Of a stretch of 64,000 nucleotides of DNA, positions 44,368 to 55,035 are shown piece after piece. Positions within the stretch are counted from its first letter, which is position 1; every line of letters begins with the position of its first letter. The translations under genes and the position numbers were made by a program. The stretch comes from Moraxella sp. FZFQ2102. Its GTDB lineage: Bacteria; Pseudomonadota; Gammaproteobacteria; Pseudomonadales; Moraxellaceae. The notes beneath the pieces were generated by a model that worked only from the letters and a program-made list of their open reading frames with translations, did no database searches and was not told the DNA's origin. The stretch is from assembly GCF_024137865.1 (NCBI RefSeq), contig NZ_CP099960.1, positions 1,240,001 to 1,304,000 of the forward strand, read 5' to 3'.

Positions 44368-44892
44368 TCACGCTGATTGTTTTTCGCGTGCTTTTAGTAC
44401 TTTTTTGACTTTATCGCGCGCGCGGCTTTGCTTGAGCGTCGAGAGATAATCGACGAACAATTTACCGTTTAGATGATCCATCTCATGCTGAATGCACACC
44501 GCCAACAGCCCGTCGGCATCAATGCTGAACGCCTTGCCATCACGATCCAGCGCATCAATATGCACGCGGCTTGGGCGTTCGACATCATCATATACTTCAG
44601 GTACAGACAGGCAGCCTTCTTGATATGGCTTAAGTTCATCGGTCAGCGGCGTCACCACAGGATTGATGAACACTTGCGGCGCAGGCTCTTCGCCATCACG
44701 CGCCAAATCCATCACGATCAGCTGCACATGGCGATCGACTTGCGTGGCGGCAAGCCCGATGCCGTTGGCGTGATACATGGTTTCAAACATATCATCGATT
44801 AAAGTTTTGATCGTGTCATCCACAGCAGCCACAGGCGCAGCGATGGTGCGCAGACGCGGATCAGGATAAGCCAAAATTGGTAATAATGCCAT
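44368..44892 (-). CDS. def: Peptide deformylase
   Basis: Removes the N-formyl group from new proteins. The 174-residue protein contains all three metal/catalytic motifs: [17 protein letters not shown] and HEMDHLNG. A lysine-rich C-terminus ([14 protein letters not shown]) follows. No fmt gene is adjacent in this window. The 276-bp stretch between it and hisB contains AT-rich sequence and a G-rich patch but no gene. Confidence 0.96.
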   Translation of the reverse strand: MALLPILAYPDPRLRTIAAPVAAVDDTIKTLIDDMFETMYHANGIGLAATQVDRHVQLIVMDLARDGEEPAPQVFINPVVTPLTDELKPYQEGCLSVPEVYDDVERPSRVHIDALDRDGKAFSIDADGLLAVCIQHEMDHLNGKLFVDYLSTLKQSRARDKVKKVLKAREKQSA

Positions 44893-45168
44893 AATTTACC
44901 CTTAAAAATTTTTAAACATATATCATCTGTCCAAACAGATGAATTGATCATAAGATGGGGACGGATGCCAAATTTTTAAATCATGCATGGTGGATTTTGG
45001 CGGCAAATTGCCCAAAAGCGAATAAATTTGCCATTATACCCCAATTAGCAGTTGGCAAGGGGTGTATTTTATGTAAAAATATCAAAATTATCGTCGTAAG
45101 ATGCAATACAAGATAAATGTCAGCGATTGCCATTGCGACCTAAATTGATTCATTTGCAAGGATTTACC

Positions 45169-45762
45169 ATGACCGCACGCACTGCCACCATCACTCGCAA
45201 CACCGCCGAGACGCAAATCAGCGTCAGCATCAACCTTGACGGCACAGGTCAAGGCGTCCTAGATACGGGCGTGCCGTTTTTGGATCATATGCTTGATCAG
45301 ATTAAGCGCCACGGCTTGATTGATCTGGATGTCAAATGTGTCGGCGATACGCACATTGATGATCATCACAGCGTCGAAGATGTCGGCATCGCCATCGGTC
45401 AGGCGCTAAAAGCTGCCCTAGGCGATAAAAAAGGCATCCGCCGCTATGGGCATTTTTACGCGCCACTGGATGAGAGCCTAAGTCGCGTGGTGGTAGACAT
45501 TTCGGGTCGTCCGGGCTTGCACATGGACATTCCGTTTACGCGCTCACACATTGGCAAGATGGATGTCGATCTGTTTTCTGAGTTTTTCTATGGCTTGGTC
45601 AATCATGCTTTCATCACTTTACACATTGATAATTTAAAAGGCAAAAACAGCCACCATCAGATCGAAAGTGTGTTTAAAGCCTTGGCAAGAGCCTTACGCA
45701 TGGCAGTCGAATACGATGAGCGCGCGCTGAATCAGCTGCCATCGACCAAAGAAATGCTATAA
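45169..45762 (+). CDS. hisB: Imidazoleglycerol-phosphate dehydratase
   Basis: Seventh histidine-synthesis enzyme. The 197-residue monofunctional form has the duplicated metal-binding histidine motifs [14 protein letters not shown] and [20 protein letters not shown] 45169 follows AAGGA; the longer frame from 45127 does not resemble the family. hisH follows after 10 bp, so the two form an operon. Confidence 0.96.
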   Translation: MTARTATITRNTAETQISVSINLDGTGQGVLDTGVPFLDHMLDQIKRHGLIDLDVKCVGDTHIDDHHSVEDVGIAIGQALKAALGDKKGIRRYGHFYAPLDESLSRVVVDISGRPGLHMDIPFTRSHIGKMDVDLFSEFFYGLVNHAFITLHIDNLKGKNSHHQIESVFKALARALRMAVEYDERALNQLPSTKEML

Positions 45763-45772
45763 GGGGATGACG

Positions 45773-46405
45773 ATGACTGCCCCAAAAATTGCACTGCTTG
45801 ATTATGGCGTGGGTAATCTGTATTCTGTGGCAAATGCCCTGAGTGTCGCTGGTGGTGATGTTGTCATCACAAGCGATCCAAAAGTCATCCAGTCAGCGGA
45901 TAAAGTCATGCTCCCTGGTGTTGGTGCGATGCGTGATGCGATGGCAAATATGGTCGCACATGGCATTGATATCGCGGTCAAGGATGCACTAGCAAATAAG
46001 CCTGTGATGGCCATCTGTGTCGGTATGCAGGCGATGTTTGATTATTCTGAAGAAGGGGATGTGCCATGTCTTGGTATCATTAAAGGGGCGGTGCGTCTGT
46101 TTGATGAGACTTGGGTCGAGAATGGCCATCCGATCAAAATCCCCCATGTCGGCTGGAATCGTGTCGATGCTGACACTGATCATGAGTTGTGGGATGGCTG
46201 CAATCATGAGCATTTTTATTTCACGCACAGCTACTACTGCGACCCTGTGGCAGATGACAATCTGATCATCGCCACCACCGAATATGGCGAGAAATTCTGC
46301 TCAAGCATTATCCGTGACAACCTGTTCATCACGCAGTTTCACCCAGAAAAAAGCCATGACGCAGGATTAAAACTATTGTCAAACTTTATCAAATGGCAGC
46401 CTTAA
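45773..46405 (+). CDS. hisH: Imidazole glycerol phosphate synthase, glutaminase subunit
   Basis: Supplies ammonia from glutamine to HisF. The 210-residue class I amidotransferase has the nucleophile in MAICVGMQAMFD and the His-Glu pair in QFHPEKSH. Two ATG codons lie in frame; 45773 is preferred because AAGGGG sits 6 nt before it, while 45767 would be too close. No hisF or hisA follows; the operon ends at a terminator. Confidence 0.95.
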   Translation: MTAPKIALLDYGVGNLYSVANALSVAGGDVVITSDPKVIQSADKVMLPGVGAMRDAMANMVAHGIDIAVKDALANKPVMAICVGMQAMFDYSEEGDVPCLGIIKGAVRLFDETWVENGHPIKIPHVGWNRVDADTDHELWDGCNHEHFYFTHSYYCDPVADDNLIIATTEYGEKFCSSIIRDNLFITQFHPEKSHDAGLKLLSNFIKWQP

Positions 46406-46422
46406 GCATCCATTCAGCCAAG

Positions 46423-46457
46423 AAAAATCCAGCGAACAGATCATTCGCTGGATTTTT
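46423..46457. terminator. Bidirectional terminator between hisH and glmS
   Basis: A 14-bp perfect stem, AAAAATCCAGCGAA and complement, serving two convergent genes. Confidence 0.93.
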
Positions 46458-46476
46458 GTTTTGTTCAGAGAGCGGC

Positions 46477-48315
46477 TTATTCCACCGTCACCGACTTAGC
46501 TAGGTTACGAGGTTTATCGACATCGGTGCCACGCACCAAGGCAACATGATATGACAACAGCTGCACACCGATGGTGTGGACGATTGGCGATAGTACGCCG
46601 ACATGACGCGGTGTGCGGATGACATGAATGCCTTCACCTGCCGTGAAGTCACTATCAAGATCAGATAGCACAAACAGCTCACCGCCACGCGCCGACACTT
46701 CTTGCATATTGGCCTTGACTTTGTCCAATAGACCATCGTTTGGTGAGATGACGACCACAGGCATATTCTCATCGACCAAGGCAAGCGGACCATGCTTAAG
46801 CTCACCAGCTGGATAGGCTTCAGCGTGGATGTAGGTCAGCTCTTTTAATTTCAATGCACCTTCTAGTGCGATCGGGTAGTGGATACCGCGACCTAGGAAC
46901 AGTGCCGATGGCTTGGCTGAGAATTTTTGTGCCCATGCACCAAGCTGTGGTTCAAGGTTTAGTGCGTGCTGAATGCTGCCTGGTAGTAGGCGCAAGTCTT
47001 CGGCATAGTTTTCGGCAGTCTCATCATTGACAAAGCCGCGAATTTTACCCAAAGTCACCGCCAGACCAAACAGCACAACCAACTGCGTGGTAAATGCCTT
47101 GGTCGATGCCACGCCAATCTCCGCGCCTGCGCGCGTGTAGATGGCAAGCGTTGAATTGCGCGGTAGGGCAGATTCCATGACATTACAGATCGATAGGCTG
47201 TATTTATGCCCCTGAGTCATGGCAAATTTTAGCGCTTCCATGGTGTCAAGTGTCTCACCCGACTGACTGATGGTAACGATCAGCTCATTTTCATCACCGA
47301 TGACATCGCGATAGCGATATTCGCTCGCGATCTCGACATCACAGCGGATCTTGGCGATGCTTTCAAGCCAGTATTTACCTGTCAAAGCGGCATAATACGA
47401 AGTACCGCAGGCAAGGATTTTGATGCTGTTGATTTTATTGAAAATCTCACTTGCGCCATCGCCGAAGTTTTCTGCGATAAAGCCACCTTCTAAGAAAATC
47501 TCAGCGGTGTCAGACACGGCGCGCGGCTGCTCGTAGATTTCTTTTTGCATAAAGTGGCTGTATGGGCCAAGCTCAAGCGATGCCAAAGACAGCTCAGAGG
47601 TCTTGACAATACGCGTCGCTTCCACGCCATCTTTGTCTAGTAGCTTATCAATGCCACCTGCTGACAGTAGAGCAATGTCGCCATCTTCTAGGTAAGTCAC
47701 GCGGCGTGTAAAGGCAATCACCGCTGAGACATCAGATGCGATGAATACTTCATCATCACCAAAGGCGACCAGCAGTGGGCAGCCCATGCGCGCAACCACC
47801 ATTTGATTCGGCTTGTCATTGGCGATCACGGCGATGGCATACGCTCCGTGAAAACGCGCGGTCGCAGCTTGTACGGCGGTGTACAGATCATGGCCATTAT
47901 TGACATATTCGTGGTGCACACTGTGGGCGATGACTTCGGTGTCGGTCTGTGATTCGAACACATAACCCAGCGCTTCTAGGCGGACGCGCTCAGCTTCGAA
48001 GTTTTCGATGATGCCGTTATGCACCACCGAGATCAGACCTGCTGAGATGTGTGGATGTGCGTTCGGCTCAGTCACGCCACCGTGCGTTGCCCAGCGCGTA
48101 TGACCGATGCCGGTATGACCATAAATTTCCTTATTCTTGGCAGCTTCTTCCATCAGTGCCACGCGACCGACACGGCGCACTCGGCGAATGCCTGTCTCGG
48201 TCTGCACCGCGATGCCTGATGAGTCATAGCCGCGATATTCCAGACGCTTTAGACCGTCTGTCAAAAAATCAACCACATTATGATGCGCACGAATTGCGCC
48301 AACGATACCGCACAT
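46477..48315 (-). CDS. glmS: Glutamine-fructose-6-phosphate aminotransferase (isomerizing)
   Basis: Makes glucosamine-6-phosphate for peptidoglycan and LPS. The 612-residue protein starts MCGIVGAI with the catalytic Cys2. The glutaminase domain has RWATHGG and HNGIIENF. Two SIS sugar-isomerase domains follow ([28 protein letters not shown]), ending [12 protein letters not shown]. Normal full length. RapZ, a regulator of glmS in enterobacteria, is encoded at 21.6 kb. Confidence 0.97.
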   Translation of the reverse strand: MCGIVGAIRAHHNVVDFLTDGLKRLEYRGYDSSGIAVQTETGIRRVRRVGRVALMEEAAKNKEIYGHTGIGHTRWATHGGVTEPNAHPHISAGLISVVHNGIIENFEAERVRLEALGYVFESQTDTEVIAHSVHHEYVNNGHDLYTAVQAATARFHGAYAIAVIANDKPNQMVVARMGCPLLVAFGDDEVFIASDVSAVIAFTRRVTYLEDGDIALLSAGGIDKLLDKDGVEATRIVKTSELSLASLELGPYSHFMQKEIYEQPRAVSDTAEIFLEGGFIAENFGDGASEIFNKINSIKILACGTSYYAALTGKYWLESIAKIRCDVEIASEYRYRDVIGDENELIVTISQSGETLDTMEALKFAMTQGHKYSLSICNVMESALPRNSTLAIYTRAGAEIGVASTKAFTTQLVVLFGLAVTLGKIRGFVNDETAENYAEDLRLLPGSIQHALNLEPQLGAWAQKFSAKPSALFLGRGIHYPIALEGALKLKELTYIHAEAYPAGELKHGPLALVDENMPVVVISPNDGLLDKVKANMQEVSARGGELFVLSDLDSDFTAGEGIHVIRTPRHVGVLSPIVHTIGVQLLSYHVALVRGTDVDKPRNLAKSVTVE

Positions 48316-48639
48316 AGCTTGTTCCTTAGTATCACAGTAGAAAAAATATCAAAGTAAAAAGTGTAAAAACTTTGCTTGCAGCCACCCCAAATCGTTAGGC
48401 GGTGCAACTGTGTGATTATATCACGGTGATTGGGGGTGAGAGTGTAAAATTTTATATCACAGCTTTGATCAATTGTATCCAATTACCCAAACCATCGCCA
48501 TTGTCCCAAAGTAGCATCTTAAGATTAATTCAAATCCATTCACCAAACTAAACCCTTGGAAAAACCATCTGCCACGCCCTAGAAATTTCACCAAGCATCC
48601 CCATTAATGAGCCAATCATCTCTTATTTTGGAAAATTTT

Positions 48640-49569
48640 ATGACTACTGATGTAAACAACTACCGTCAGCGTTTTTTTATTGATAATTCGGTGGTGCGTG
48701 GCGATGTCGTGCGTCTGACGGATGCTTATCAAACTGTCATCGCTCAAAAGGCATATCCTGCTGCGATCAAAGCACTGCTTGGCGAGATGTTGGTCTCGGC
48801 AAGTCTGCTTATTGGCACGCTAAAAATCGACGGCAAGCTGTCGATTCAGCTACAGACTTCAGACGATAACGCGCGCCTAAATTGGGCGATGGCAGAGTGC
48901 GATCACACAGGCGCAGTGCGTGCATTGGCAAGCTTTGATGCTCAAAGTGAAGACGATCAGAAGCTTTGGGCAAGTCTTGTCAGCAGCGATGATGCCTTTG
49001 CGCAATTGGGCGCAGGCGTGCTATTTATTAGCATTCATCCTGATAAGGGCGAAGCGTACCAAGGCATCGTGGAGCGAGTGAGTGATAATCTGGGCGAGTG
49101 CTTGGCGCATTATCAAAAACAATCAGCACAAATCCCAACCATCATCAAGCTTGCCACCAATGATGTCGCAGCAGGTGGTGTGTTGGTGCAGCTGCTGCCA
49201 CAAAGCGATGAAGATAAAGAAAACGACCCTGATCTGTGGGATCGCTTGAGCGTCTTGACCAATACGCTAAAAGCCGATGAGATCACCGATTTACCAGCCG
49301 ATGAGATCTTGTACCGCTTGTATCACGAAGAAGAAGTGGCGTTGCCTGAGAGTACACCGCTACATTTTGCGTGTACTTGTTCTCAGGAAAAATCCGAAGG
49401 GGCAATTGTGCAATTGGGTCTGGATGATGCTAAGCAAATGCTTGTCGCGCATGATGGCGCACTTGTGCTTGATTGCGGTTTTTGTGGTAAAGAATACCGC
49501 TTTGATGCCAAGGCGATCGATCAGCTGTTTGGCATCGATGATGCGCCTGTGAGCGAGACGGTGCAATAA
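48640..49569 (+). CDS. hslO: Redox-regulated chaperone Hsp33
   Basis: Cytosolic holdase activated by oxidation. The 309-residue protein has the C-terminal zinc-binding cysteines as CTCS ... CGFC, the redox switch of the family. ATG 48640 gives the usual start (NNYRQRFFIDNSVVRGDVVRL); an in-frame ATG at 48607 adds 11 residues and cannot be excluded. It is divergent from glmS across about 300 bases that show no other gene. Confidence 0.94.
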   Translation: MTTDVNNYRQRFFIDNSVVRGDVVRLTDAYQTVIAQKAYPAAIKALLGEMLVSASLLIGTLKIDGKLSIQLQTSDDNARLNWAMAECDHTGAVRALASFDAQSEDDQKLWASLVSSDDAFAQLGAGVLFISIHPDKGEAYQGIVERVSDNLGECLAHYQKQSAQIPTIIKLATNDVAAGGVLVQLLPQSDEDKENDPDLWDRLSVLTNTLKADEITDLPADEILYRLYHEEEVALPESTPLHFACTCSQEKSEGAIVQLGLDDAKQMLVAHDGALVLDCGFCGKEYRFDAKAIDQLFGIDDAPVSETVQ

Positions 49570-49620
49570 TCAGCTTTATACTTTGCCATTCAAATAGGTT
49601 TCATGTGAAACATCGGCAAT

Positions 49621-49656
49621 AAAAACACCGTATGATCAGATGCCATGCGGTGTTTT
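49621..49656. terminator. Bidirectional terminator between hslO and the reductase gene
   Basis: AAAACACCGTATG and CATGCGGTGTTTT pair with one mismatch; convergent genes flank it. Confidence 0.85.
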
Positions 49657-49668
49657 CTTATCCAAAAA

Positions 49669-50619
49669 TCAGTACAGCACATCAGGACCAATCGGCACAA
49701 CGCCTGTTGGATTGATGGTGGTGTGGCTTTGGTAATAATGATGCTTGATGTGGTGTATATTGATGGTCTCGGCGAACTCAGGCATCTGCATTAGGCGATC
49801 AACATAGCGATGCAAGGCAGGATAGTCGCGGATGTGTTTTTTATTGCATTTAAAATGCCCATAATACACCGCATCGAAGCGGATCAGCGTGGTGAATAGG
49901 CGAATGTCCGCTTCGGTCGGCTGATTGCCCACCAGATAGTCTGTAGAGCTTAAGTGTTCATCCAGCCAATCTAGGGTCTCAAATAAAGGGTGAAACGCTT
50001 CTTCATAGGCTTCTTGGGTGGTGGCAAAACCGCAGCGATACACGCCGTTATTGACCGTCGGATAAATGCGCTCATTCATCGCATCGATCTCATCACGCAG
50101 ATGAATGGGGTAGTAATCACCTGCCTTTGCGCCCAGATCATCAAATGCCGTGTTAAACATACGAATGATCTCGCTGGATTCATTACTGACGATGCGATTT
50201 TCTTGTAAATCCCACAGTACAGGCACGGTTACACGACCTGTCATGTCAGGGCGCGCTTTGGTATAAAGCTCGTGCAGATATTTGGCGTTCATCACAGGAT
50301 CTGCGATCACGCCTTCACCTTCTTGGAAAGTCCAACCATGCTCGCGCATCAGCCAATGCACGACCGATACCGATACCAGATCTTCCAATCCTTTAAGCTT
50401 ACGGACAATCAGCGTGCGGTTCGCCCATGGACAGGCTAGACTGACATACAGATGATAGCGACCTTTTGCGGCAGGGACGGCAGCTTCACCATTGGGACCG
50501 GGTTCGCCATTTTTGGTCAGCCAATCACGGAATCCAGATTGTTCGCGCACGAAGCGACCTTTGGTTTTGCCAGTTTCATACCAAGTGTCATGCCAGACAC
50601 CATTGACTAAAAGTCCCAT
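49669..50619 (-). CDS. Glutathionyl-hydroquinone reductase (YqjG/Xi-class GST)
   Basis: Reduces glutathionyl-hydroquinones using glutathione. The 316-residue protein has the Xi-class thioredoxin-fold active site in SLACPWANRTLIVRKLKGL and the C-terminal helical domain with YLVGNQPTEADIRLFTTLIRFD. The N-terminus GLLVNGVW is typical. It is a single gene with its own upstream region. Confidence 0.93.
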   Translation of the reverse strand: MGLLVNGVWHDTWYETGKTKGRFVREQSGFRDWLTKNGEPGPNGEAAVPAAKGRYHLYVSLACPWANRTLIVRKLKGLEDLVSVSVVHWLMREHGWTFQEGEGVIADPVMNAKYLHELYTKARPDMTGRVTVPVLWDLQENRIVSNESSEIIRMFNTAFDDLGAKAGDYYPIHLRDEIDAMNERIYPTVNNGVYRCGFATTQEAYEEAFHPLFETLDWLDEHLSSTDYLVGNQPTEADIRLFTTLIRFDAVYYGHFKCNKKHIRDYPALHRYVDRLMQMPEFAETINIHHIKHHYYQSHTTINPTGVVPIGPDVLY

Positions 50620-50815
50620 ATCGTTTCCTTATTATTGTTATAAAAATTACCTTACCGCAGGCGCACCAATGAACGCGATGGATAAGTTTGATTGAGTGAA
50701 TAATAATGTGCTGTGGATGGGGCGGGTGGTTCATTGTTATTATCAAGATCTAGTCTATCACGCCAATCGGCGTATGACAAGTTTGGGTATTTAAACCAAG
50801 CAATCATCAGCCAAT

Positions 50816-50851
50816 AAAAAACTTGCCGATCATGACGATGGGCAAGTTTTT
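50816..50851 (-). terminator. Terminator after the amino-acid ABC transporter operon
   Basis: AAAAACTTGCC and GGCAAGTTTTT pair around a 13-base loop just past the last permease gene. Confidence 0.88.
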
Positions 50852-50869
50852 ATGAGTGTCAATCGAACA

Positions 50870-51592
50870 TCACGCCGAGACTTGGGTTTGGCTTGGTGGT
50901 ACATAACGCTTATGGCGGTTGATGTGGCGTTCAAATTGACGGAAGATAAATAAGAAAATCCAGCTGATCACTAGGTAGATCACACCTGCCGCGAAGAACA
51001 TCTCAAGGTTTAGATAAGTCACTGCGATGATGTCGCGCGCCTTGTGCGTCAGTTCAACAACCGTGATCGATGCTGCCAAGGCACTGCCTTTTAGCATAAA
51101 AATCACTTCATTGCTATAAGCAGGAATCATGATACCAAAAGCACGCGGCAGGGTGATGCGGCGCAGTTTTTGTACCCATGACATACCGATGGCATCAGCG
51201 GCTTCAAGCTCGCCCTTTGGCACAGCTTGGATCGCGCCACGAACGATCTCACCGATGTAGGCAGAAGTGTTCAGCGTAAAGGCGATGATCGCACACCAAA
51301 ACGGCACACTAAATACAGGCTTCCACAGTGCTGATTCGCGCACCGCATCAAACTGACCCAAGCCATAATAAATCAAGAAAATCTGTACCAATAGCGGCGT
51401 GCCACGGAAAAAGAAAATATACGCCGCAGGAATGGCGCGCAGCCAAGCAATCGGTGATAATCGCCATAAGCCAAGCAGTACGCCAAAGACCAAGCCTAAA
51501 GCACACGACAGCACCACAAGCTCAATGGTGGTGATCGATGCCTTGAGTAGATCGGGGAAATATTGGATGATCGCTTGCCAGTTCCAGTTCAT
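50870..51592 (-). CDS. Polar amino-acid ABC transporter permease (HisM/ArtM-like)
   Basis: The 240-residue inner-membrane subunit of a basic or polar amino-acid importer has about five membrane helices. The permease EAA-type loop is ELEAADAIGMSWVQKLRRITLPRA, and FFRGTPLLVQIF near the N-terminus is typical of this class. It overlaps the preceding permease gene by 4 bp (ATGA) and is the last gene of the six-gene operon. Confidence 0.92.
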   Translation of the reverse strand: MNWNWQAIIQYFPDLLKASITTIELVVLSCALGLVFGVLLGLWRLSPIAWLRAIPAAYIFFFRGTPLLVQIFLIYYGLGQFDAVRESALWKPVFSVPFWCAIIAFTLNTSAYIGEIVRGAIQAVPKGELEAADAIGMSWVQKLRRITLPRAFGIMIPAYSNEVIFMLKGSALAASITVVELTHKARDIIAVTYLNLEMFFAAGVIYLVISWIFLFIFRQFERHINRHKRYVPPSQTQVSA

Positions 51593-52308
51593 GATCTACC
51601 CCCTAGCTTACGAAGTTTTTTGGCGTAGCGCGCAGCAGGATTGGCACGATCTTCAGACCACATCATAAACAGGGTGATCACCGAAGTCAGCACCAGATAA
51701 ATCAAGGCGGCTGTCAAGAAAAAGGTAAATGGCTGCTGTGTCGATTGCGCAGCACGCTGTGAAAAATACATCAAATCATGCAAACCGATCAGCGAGACCA
51801 GTGCCGTGTCTTTTAATAAGACCAGTGCCAAGTTACCAAGCCCTGGTAGCGCCACCATCCACATCTGTGGCAAGATGATACGAAAAAAGGTCTGTGTCGG
51901 ACGCATACCGATACTTTGTGCCGACTCCCATTGTCCTTTTGGGATATCTTGGATCGCCATGCGAAATACTTCGGTGGCATAAGCGCCGAACATGATCGAT
52001 AACGCGGCAACACCTGCCCAAAACTGGCTGATGTCCACGCGTCCAGAATAGCCAAGCTGCTTAGCAATCATTGCTAAGATAATGCCACCGCCAAAGAAGA
52101 TGAAAAATACCATCAACAGCTCAGGGATGCCGCGCACCACAGTGGTGTACAGATTGGCAAGTTTTTCCAAAATCCAAATGCCTGATAATTTGGCCAAAGC
52201 ACCCAACAAGCCAAACAACAGCCCAAAGACTAGGCTTGTTAAGCCAAGCTTAATGGTCAGCAGTGTGCCCTGTAATAAAATCGGGCCATAACCTTGTAAA
52301 TCAAACAC
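51589..52308 (-). CDS. Polar amino-acid ABC transporter permease (HisQ/ArtQ-like)
   Basis: The 239-residue second permease subunit has the EAA-loop QWESAQSIGMRPTQTFFRIILPQ and VVRGIPELLMVFFIFFGG, typical of HisQ-type subunits. The C-terminus ends in a basic stretch (ARYAKKLRKLGGRS). It pairs with the overlapping downstream permease as a heterodimer. Confidence 0.92.
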   Translation of the reverse strand: MFDLQGYGPILLQGTLLTIKLGLTSLVFGLLFGLLGALAKLSGIWILEKLANLYTTVVRGIPELLMVFFIFFGGGIILAMIAKQLGYSGRVDISQFWAGVAALSIMFGAYATEVFRMAIQDIPKGQWESAQSIGMRPTQTFFRIILPQMWMVALPGLGNLALVLLKDTALVSLIGLHDLMYFSQRAAQSTQQPFTFFLTAALIYLVLTSVITLFMMWSEDRANPAARYAKKLRKLGGRS

Positions 52309-52469
52309 TGAAATACCTTATTTAAATGGTAAAAAATTAAAAATAGTCAATTATAATTCTTGTAAAAATGACGCACACCGTCTGCAATCCATGAGATGGC
52401 GTGCCAAGTTTTTACAAGCATTGACTGCTATCACATCCTTGTTTAGCCAATCACGCTTGATGAGCAAGA

Positions 52470-53273
52470 TTACTCCATGCCAGCAGGCATGCCTTCTTCA
52501 CCAAAGTGCTTGACGACGATTTGCTTATAAGTGCCGTCGGCTTTGATCGCAGCAAGTGCATCATCGATTTTGGTCAATAGCTCGGTATTGCCTTTATCGA
52601 CAGCTACCGCGATCTTGTCATCGATATCGATGTCATCGCCTTTGATACTAAAGCCTTGACCTAGGTCGGATTTTAGCCAAGTCAATGCAGGCAGCTTATC
52701 AGAGATCATCGCATCAGCGCGACCATTGCCCAGATCGATGAAGGCATTATCCAAGGTGTCATACAGCTGTGGTTTGCTGTTTGGATAAGTGGCGGTCAGC
52801 CATTGGCTTGAGATGGTCGAACGCTGAGCGACGATCTTGGCAGCTTCGATGGCGGCGGCTGATGTTGGGTCAAAAGTTGAGTCATTTTTCGCCAAAAATA
52901 CCAAGGTATTGACATAGTATGGTTTACTAAAATCGACCTGCTCGCTGCGCTCAGGCGTTACCGACATCGCTGAGACGATGGCGTCAAATTTGCCGGTCTT
53001 CAGTGCAGGAATGATACCGTCCCAATCTTGCGCACCGATTTCACATTTGACTCGCATCTTATCGCATAGGGCATTGGCGATATCGACATCAAAGCCGCCG
53101 ACGCTGCCGTCTGGATTGGTGAAGTTAAATGGTGCATAAGCACCTTCGGTTGCGATGCGTAGCACTTCGCCGCCTTCAGCAGCTGCTTTATCGCCGCTGT
53201 TGCCGCCGCACGCGGTCAAAGTCATCGCACTGATCACAGCAGCTGCGATACCAAATTTATTGAATTTCATCAT
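52470..53273 (-). CDS. Amino-acid ABC transporter substrate-binding lipoprotein, paralogue 1
   Basis: Periplasmic or lipid-anchored binding protein of 267 residues. It has a lipobox (MTLTACGG) and then the family-3 binding-protein fold: EGAYAPFNFTNPDGSVGGFDVDIANAL, QDWDGIIPALKTGKFDAIVSAMSVTPER and VDFSKPYY. It is one of three tandem paralogues between the ATPase and permease genes. The conserved Arg of TPER that binds the ligand carboxylate is present. Confidence 0.93.
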   Translation of the reverse strand: MMKFNKFGIAAAVISAMTLTACGGNSGDKAAAEGGEVLRIATEGAYAPFNFTNPDGSVGGFDVDIANALCDKMRVKCEIGAQDWDGIIPALKTGKFDAIVSAMSVTPERSEQVDFSKPYYVNTLVFLAKNDSTFDPTSAAAIEAAKIVAQRSTISSQWLTATYPNSKPQLYDTLDNAFIDLGNGRADAMISDKLPALTWLKSDLGQGFSIKGDDIDIDDKIAVAVDKGNTELLTKIDDALAAIKADGTYKQIVVKHFGEEGMPAGME

Positions 53274-53329
53274 CTTCTCCTTGATTGAATGGTAACAAAG
53301 ATGTTCAACTCATCTTTGTCTTTGTAAAT

Positions 53330-54127
53330 TTATTGTACTTTTACGGTGTCGCCCAGATGCTTGGCGGCGATCTCGGCATATTTACCGTTGGTTTTTAGGC
53401 TTGCTAAGGCAGCGTCAAATTCAGCTTTTAGCGCATCTCCTTTGCGCACTGCGATACCGACTTTATCATCGATATCGATGGCATCGCCTTTGATCTCGTA
53501 GCCTTGACCTTGTTCAGTGGTCAGCCAGTCACTGACAGGCATGATGTCAGACATCATCGCATCAGCACGACCAGCGGTCAAATCCAGATAGGCATTGTCT
53601 TGCTTATCATAAGTTTTGACGATGGCATCTGGATAGTTCTTGGCAAGGTATTCGGCTGATACGGTGGCTTGTTGGGTGGCGATGGTTTTGCCTGCGATGG
53701 TGTCAAGCGAAATGTCGTCGCCTTTTTTACCGATCAAGACCAGTTTATTATCAAAATATGGCTCGCTAAAGTCCACGACATTTAGGCGATCTGGGGTGAT
53801 AGACATACCCGCCATGATGGCGTCTGCTTGATTGGCTTGCAGGCTTGGGATTAAGCTGTCCCAATCTTGGCTGACGATGTCGCATTTGGCTTTCATCTCT
53901 TCGCACAGCGCATTGGCAAGGTCAATCTCAAAGCCGACGACATTGCCTTGGACATCCAGATAACTAAACGGCTTGAAGTTCGACTCAGTGACGATACGAA
54001 TGTGCTTTTGTTCGCCTTCGGTAGCAGCAGGGGCGGCAGCTTGTTCAGGCTCAGCAGGTTTTTCATTGCTGCAAGCAGACAAGGCAGTGGCGGCGAACAC
54101 AGCGCCGGCGATATAACTTAATTTCAT
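53330..54127 (-). CDS. Amino-acid ABC transporter substrate-binding lipoprotein, paralogue 2
   Basis: 265 residues from ATG 54127, with lipobox ALSACSN. Core motifs NFKPFSYLDVQGNVVGFEIDL, QDWDSLIPSLQANQADAIMAGMSITPDR and VDFSEPYF place it in binding-protein family 3. It differs from paralogue 1 throughout, so it probably prefers another ligand. The frame open upstream to 54163 lacks a signal-peptide start. Confidence 0.93.
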   Translation of the reverse strand: MKLSYIAGAVFAATALSACSNEKPAEPEQAAAPAATEGEQKHIRIVTESNFKPFSYLDVQGNVVGFEIDLANALCEEMKAKCDIVSQDWDSLIPSLQANQADAIMAGMSITPDRLNVVDFSEPYFDNKLVLIGKKGDDISLDTIAGKTIATQQATVSAEYLAKNYPDAIVKTYDKQDNAYLDLTAGRADAMMSDIMPVSDWLTTEQGQGYEIKGDAIDIDDKVGIAVRKGDALKAEFDAALASLKTNGKYAEIAAKHLGDTVKVQ

Positions 54128-54237
54128 GACAGTATCCTTAACGGTCAGCGCAAATGCGCTCAATGGGTAAAAGGGCAGTCAAAATATGACATGATGACTG
54201 CCGTTTTATGAACAACAAAAGTCAAATCTATGACAGA

Positions 54238-54999
54238 TTAAAAATAAGCTTTTTCGATTTCAGCAAGTTTGCCTGATTCTTTTAGCTTAGCCAAAGCAGA
54301 GTTCAGCTCGTCTTTTAGTGCATCGCCTTTACGCACAGCGATACCTAGGTTGTCATCATTATCGATCTCATCACCGACCAAGCCGAACGCTTCATTGCCT
54401 TCTTGTTTTAGCCAGTCAGATGCTGATGCTTTTTCTGCCATGACTGCAGCGTTACGACCTGCTTTCATGTCAAGATAAGCATTGGTATAGGTGTCGTACA
54501 GCTGTACGGTGTTGCCGTCTTTGCCATCATATTTTTCGGTGATGTAGGCAGCACCTGTGGTAGAACGCTGACCGCCCAGCACTAGGTTTTTGATGTTATT
54601 TGGGTCAAAGCTGCCGTCTTTTTTGGCAAGCCAAACGATGGTGTTAGAAAAATATGGCTCGCTAAAATCCACCTGTGCTTGACGCTCTGGGGTGATTGAC
54701 ATGCCTGCGATGATGGCATCGTATTTATTGGCAAGCAGACCTGGAATCAGACCGTCCCAATCTTGTGCGACGATTTCGCATTTGGCTTTCATCTCAGCGC
54801 AGGCGGCGTTGATCACATCGACATCAAAGCCGACGATTTTGCCACTGGCATCCGTGTCGTTGAATGGAGGGTAAGCCGCTTCTGTTGCGATCACGATGGT
54901 GCGAACTGCGGTGCTGTCAGCAGCAGTGTCGGCAGGTTTTTGGTTACAACCGACCAAAGCAATGGTACTGATGGCGGCAAGTGCAGTAAGTTTGTGCAT
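54238..54999 (-). CDS. Amino-acid ABC transporter substrate-binding lipoprotein, paralogue 3
   Basis: 253 residues from ATG 54999, with lipobox IALVGCNQ. The family motifs EAAYPPFNDTDASGKIVGFDV, QDWDGLIPGLLANKYDAIIAGMSITPER and VDFSEPYF are clear. It is the binding-protein gene nearest the ATPase, separated from it by about 36 bp. Confidence 0.93.
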   Translation of the reverse strand: MHKLTALAAISTIALVGCNQKPADTAADSTAVRTIVIATEAAYPPFNDTDASGKIVGFDVDVINAACAEMKAKCEIVAQDWDGLIPGLLANKYDAIIAGMSITPERQAQVDFSEPYFSNTIVWLAKKDGSFDPNNIKNLVLGGQRSTTGAAYITEKYDGKDGNTVQLYDTYTNAYLDMKAGRNAAVMAEKASASDWLKQEGNEAFGLVGDEIDNDDNLGIAVRKGDALKDELNSALAKLKESGKLAEIEKAYF

Positions 55000-55035
55000 G
55001 GTAATGTCCTTAATAAATGATGGGCAAATTAACAA

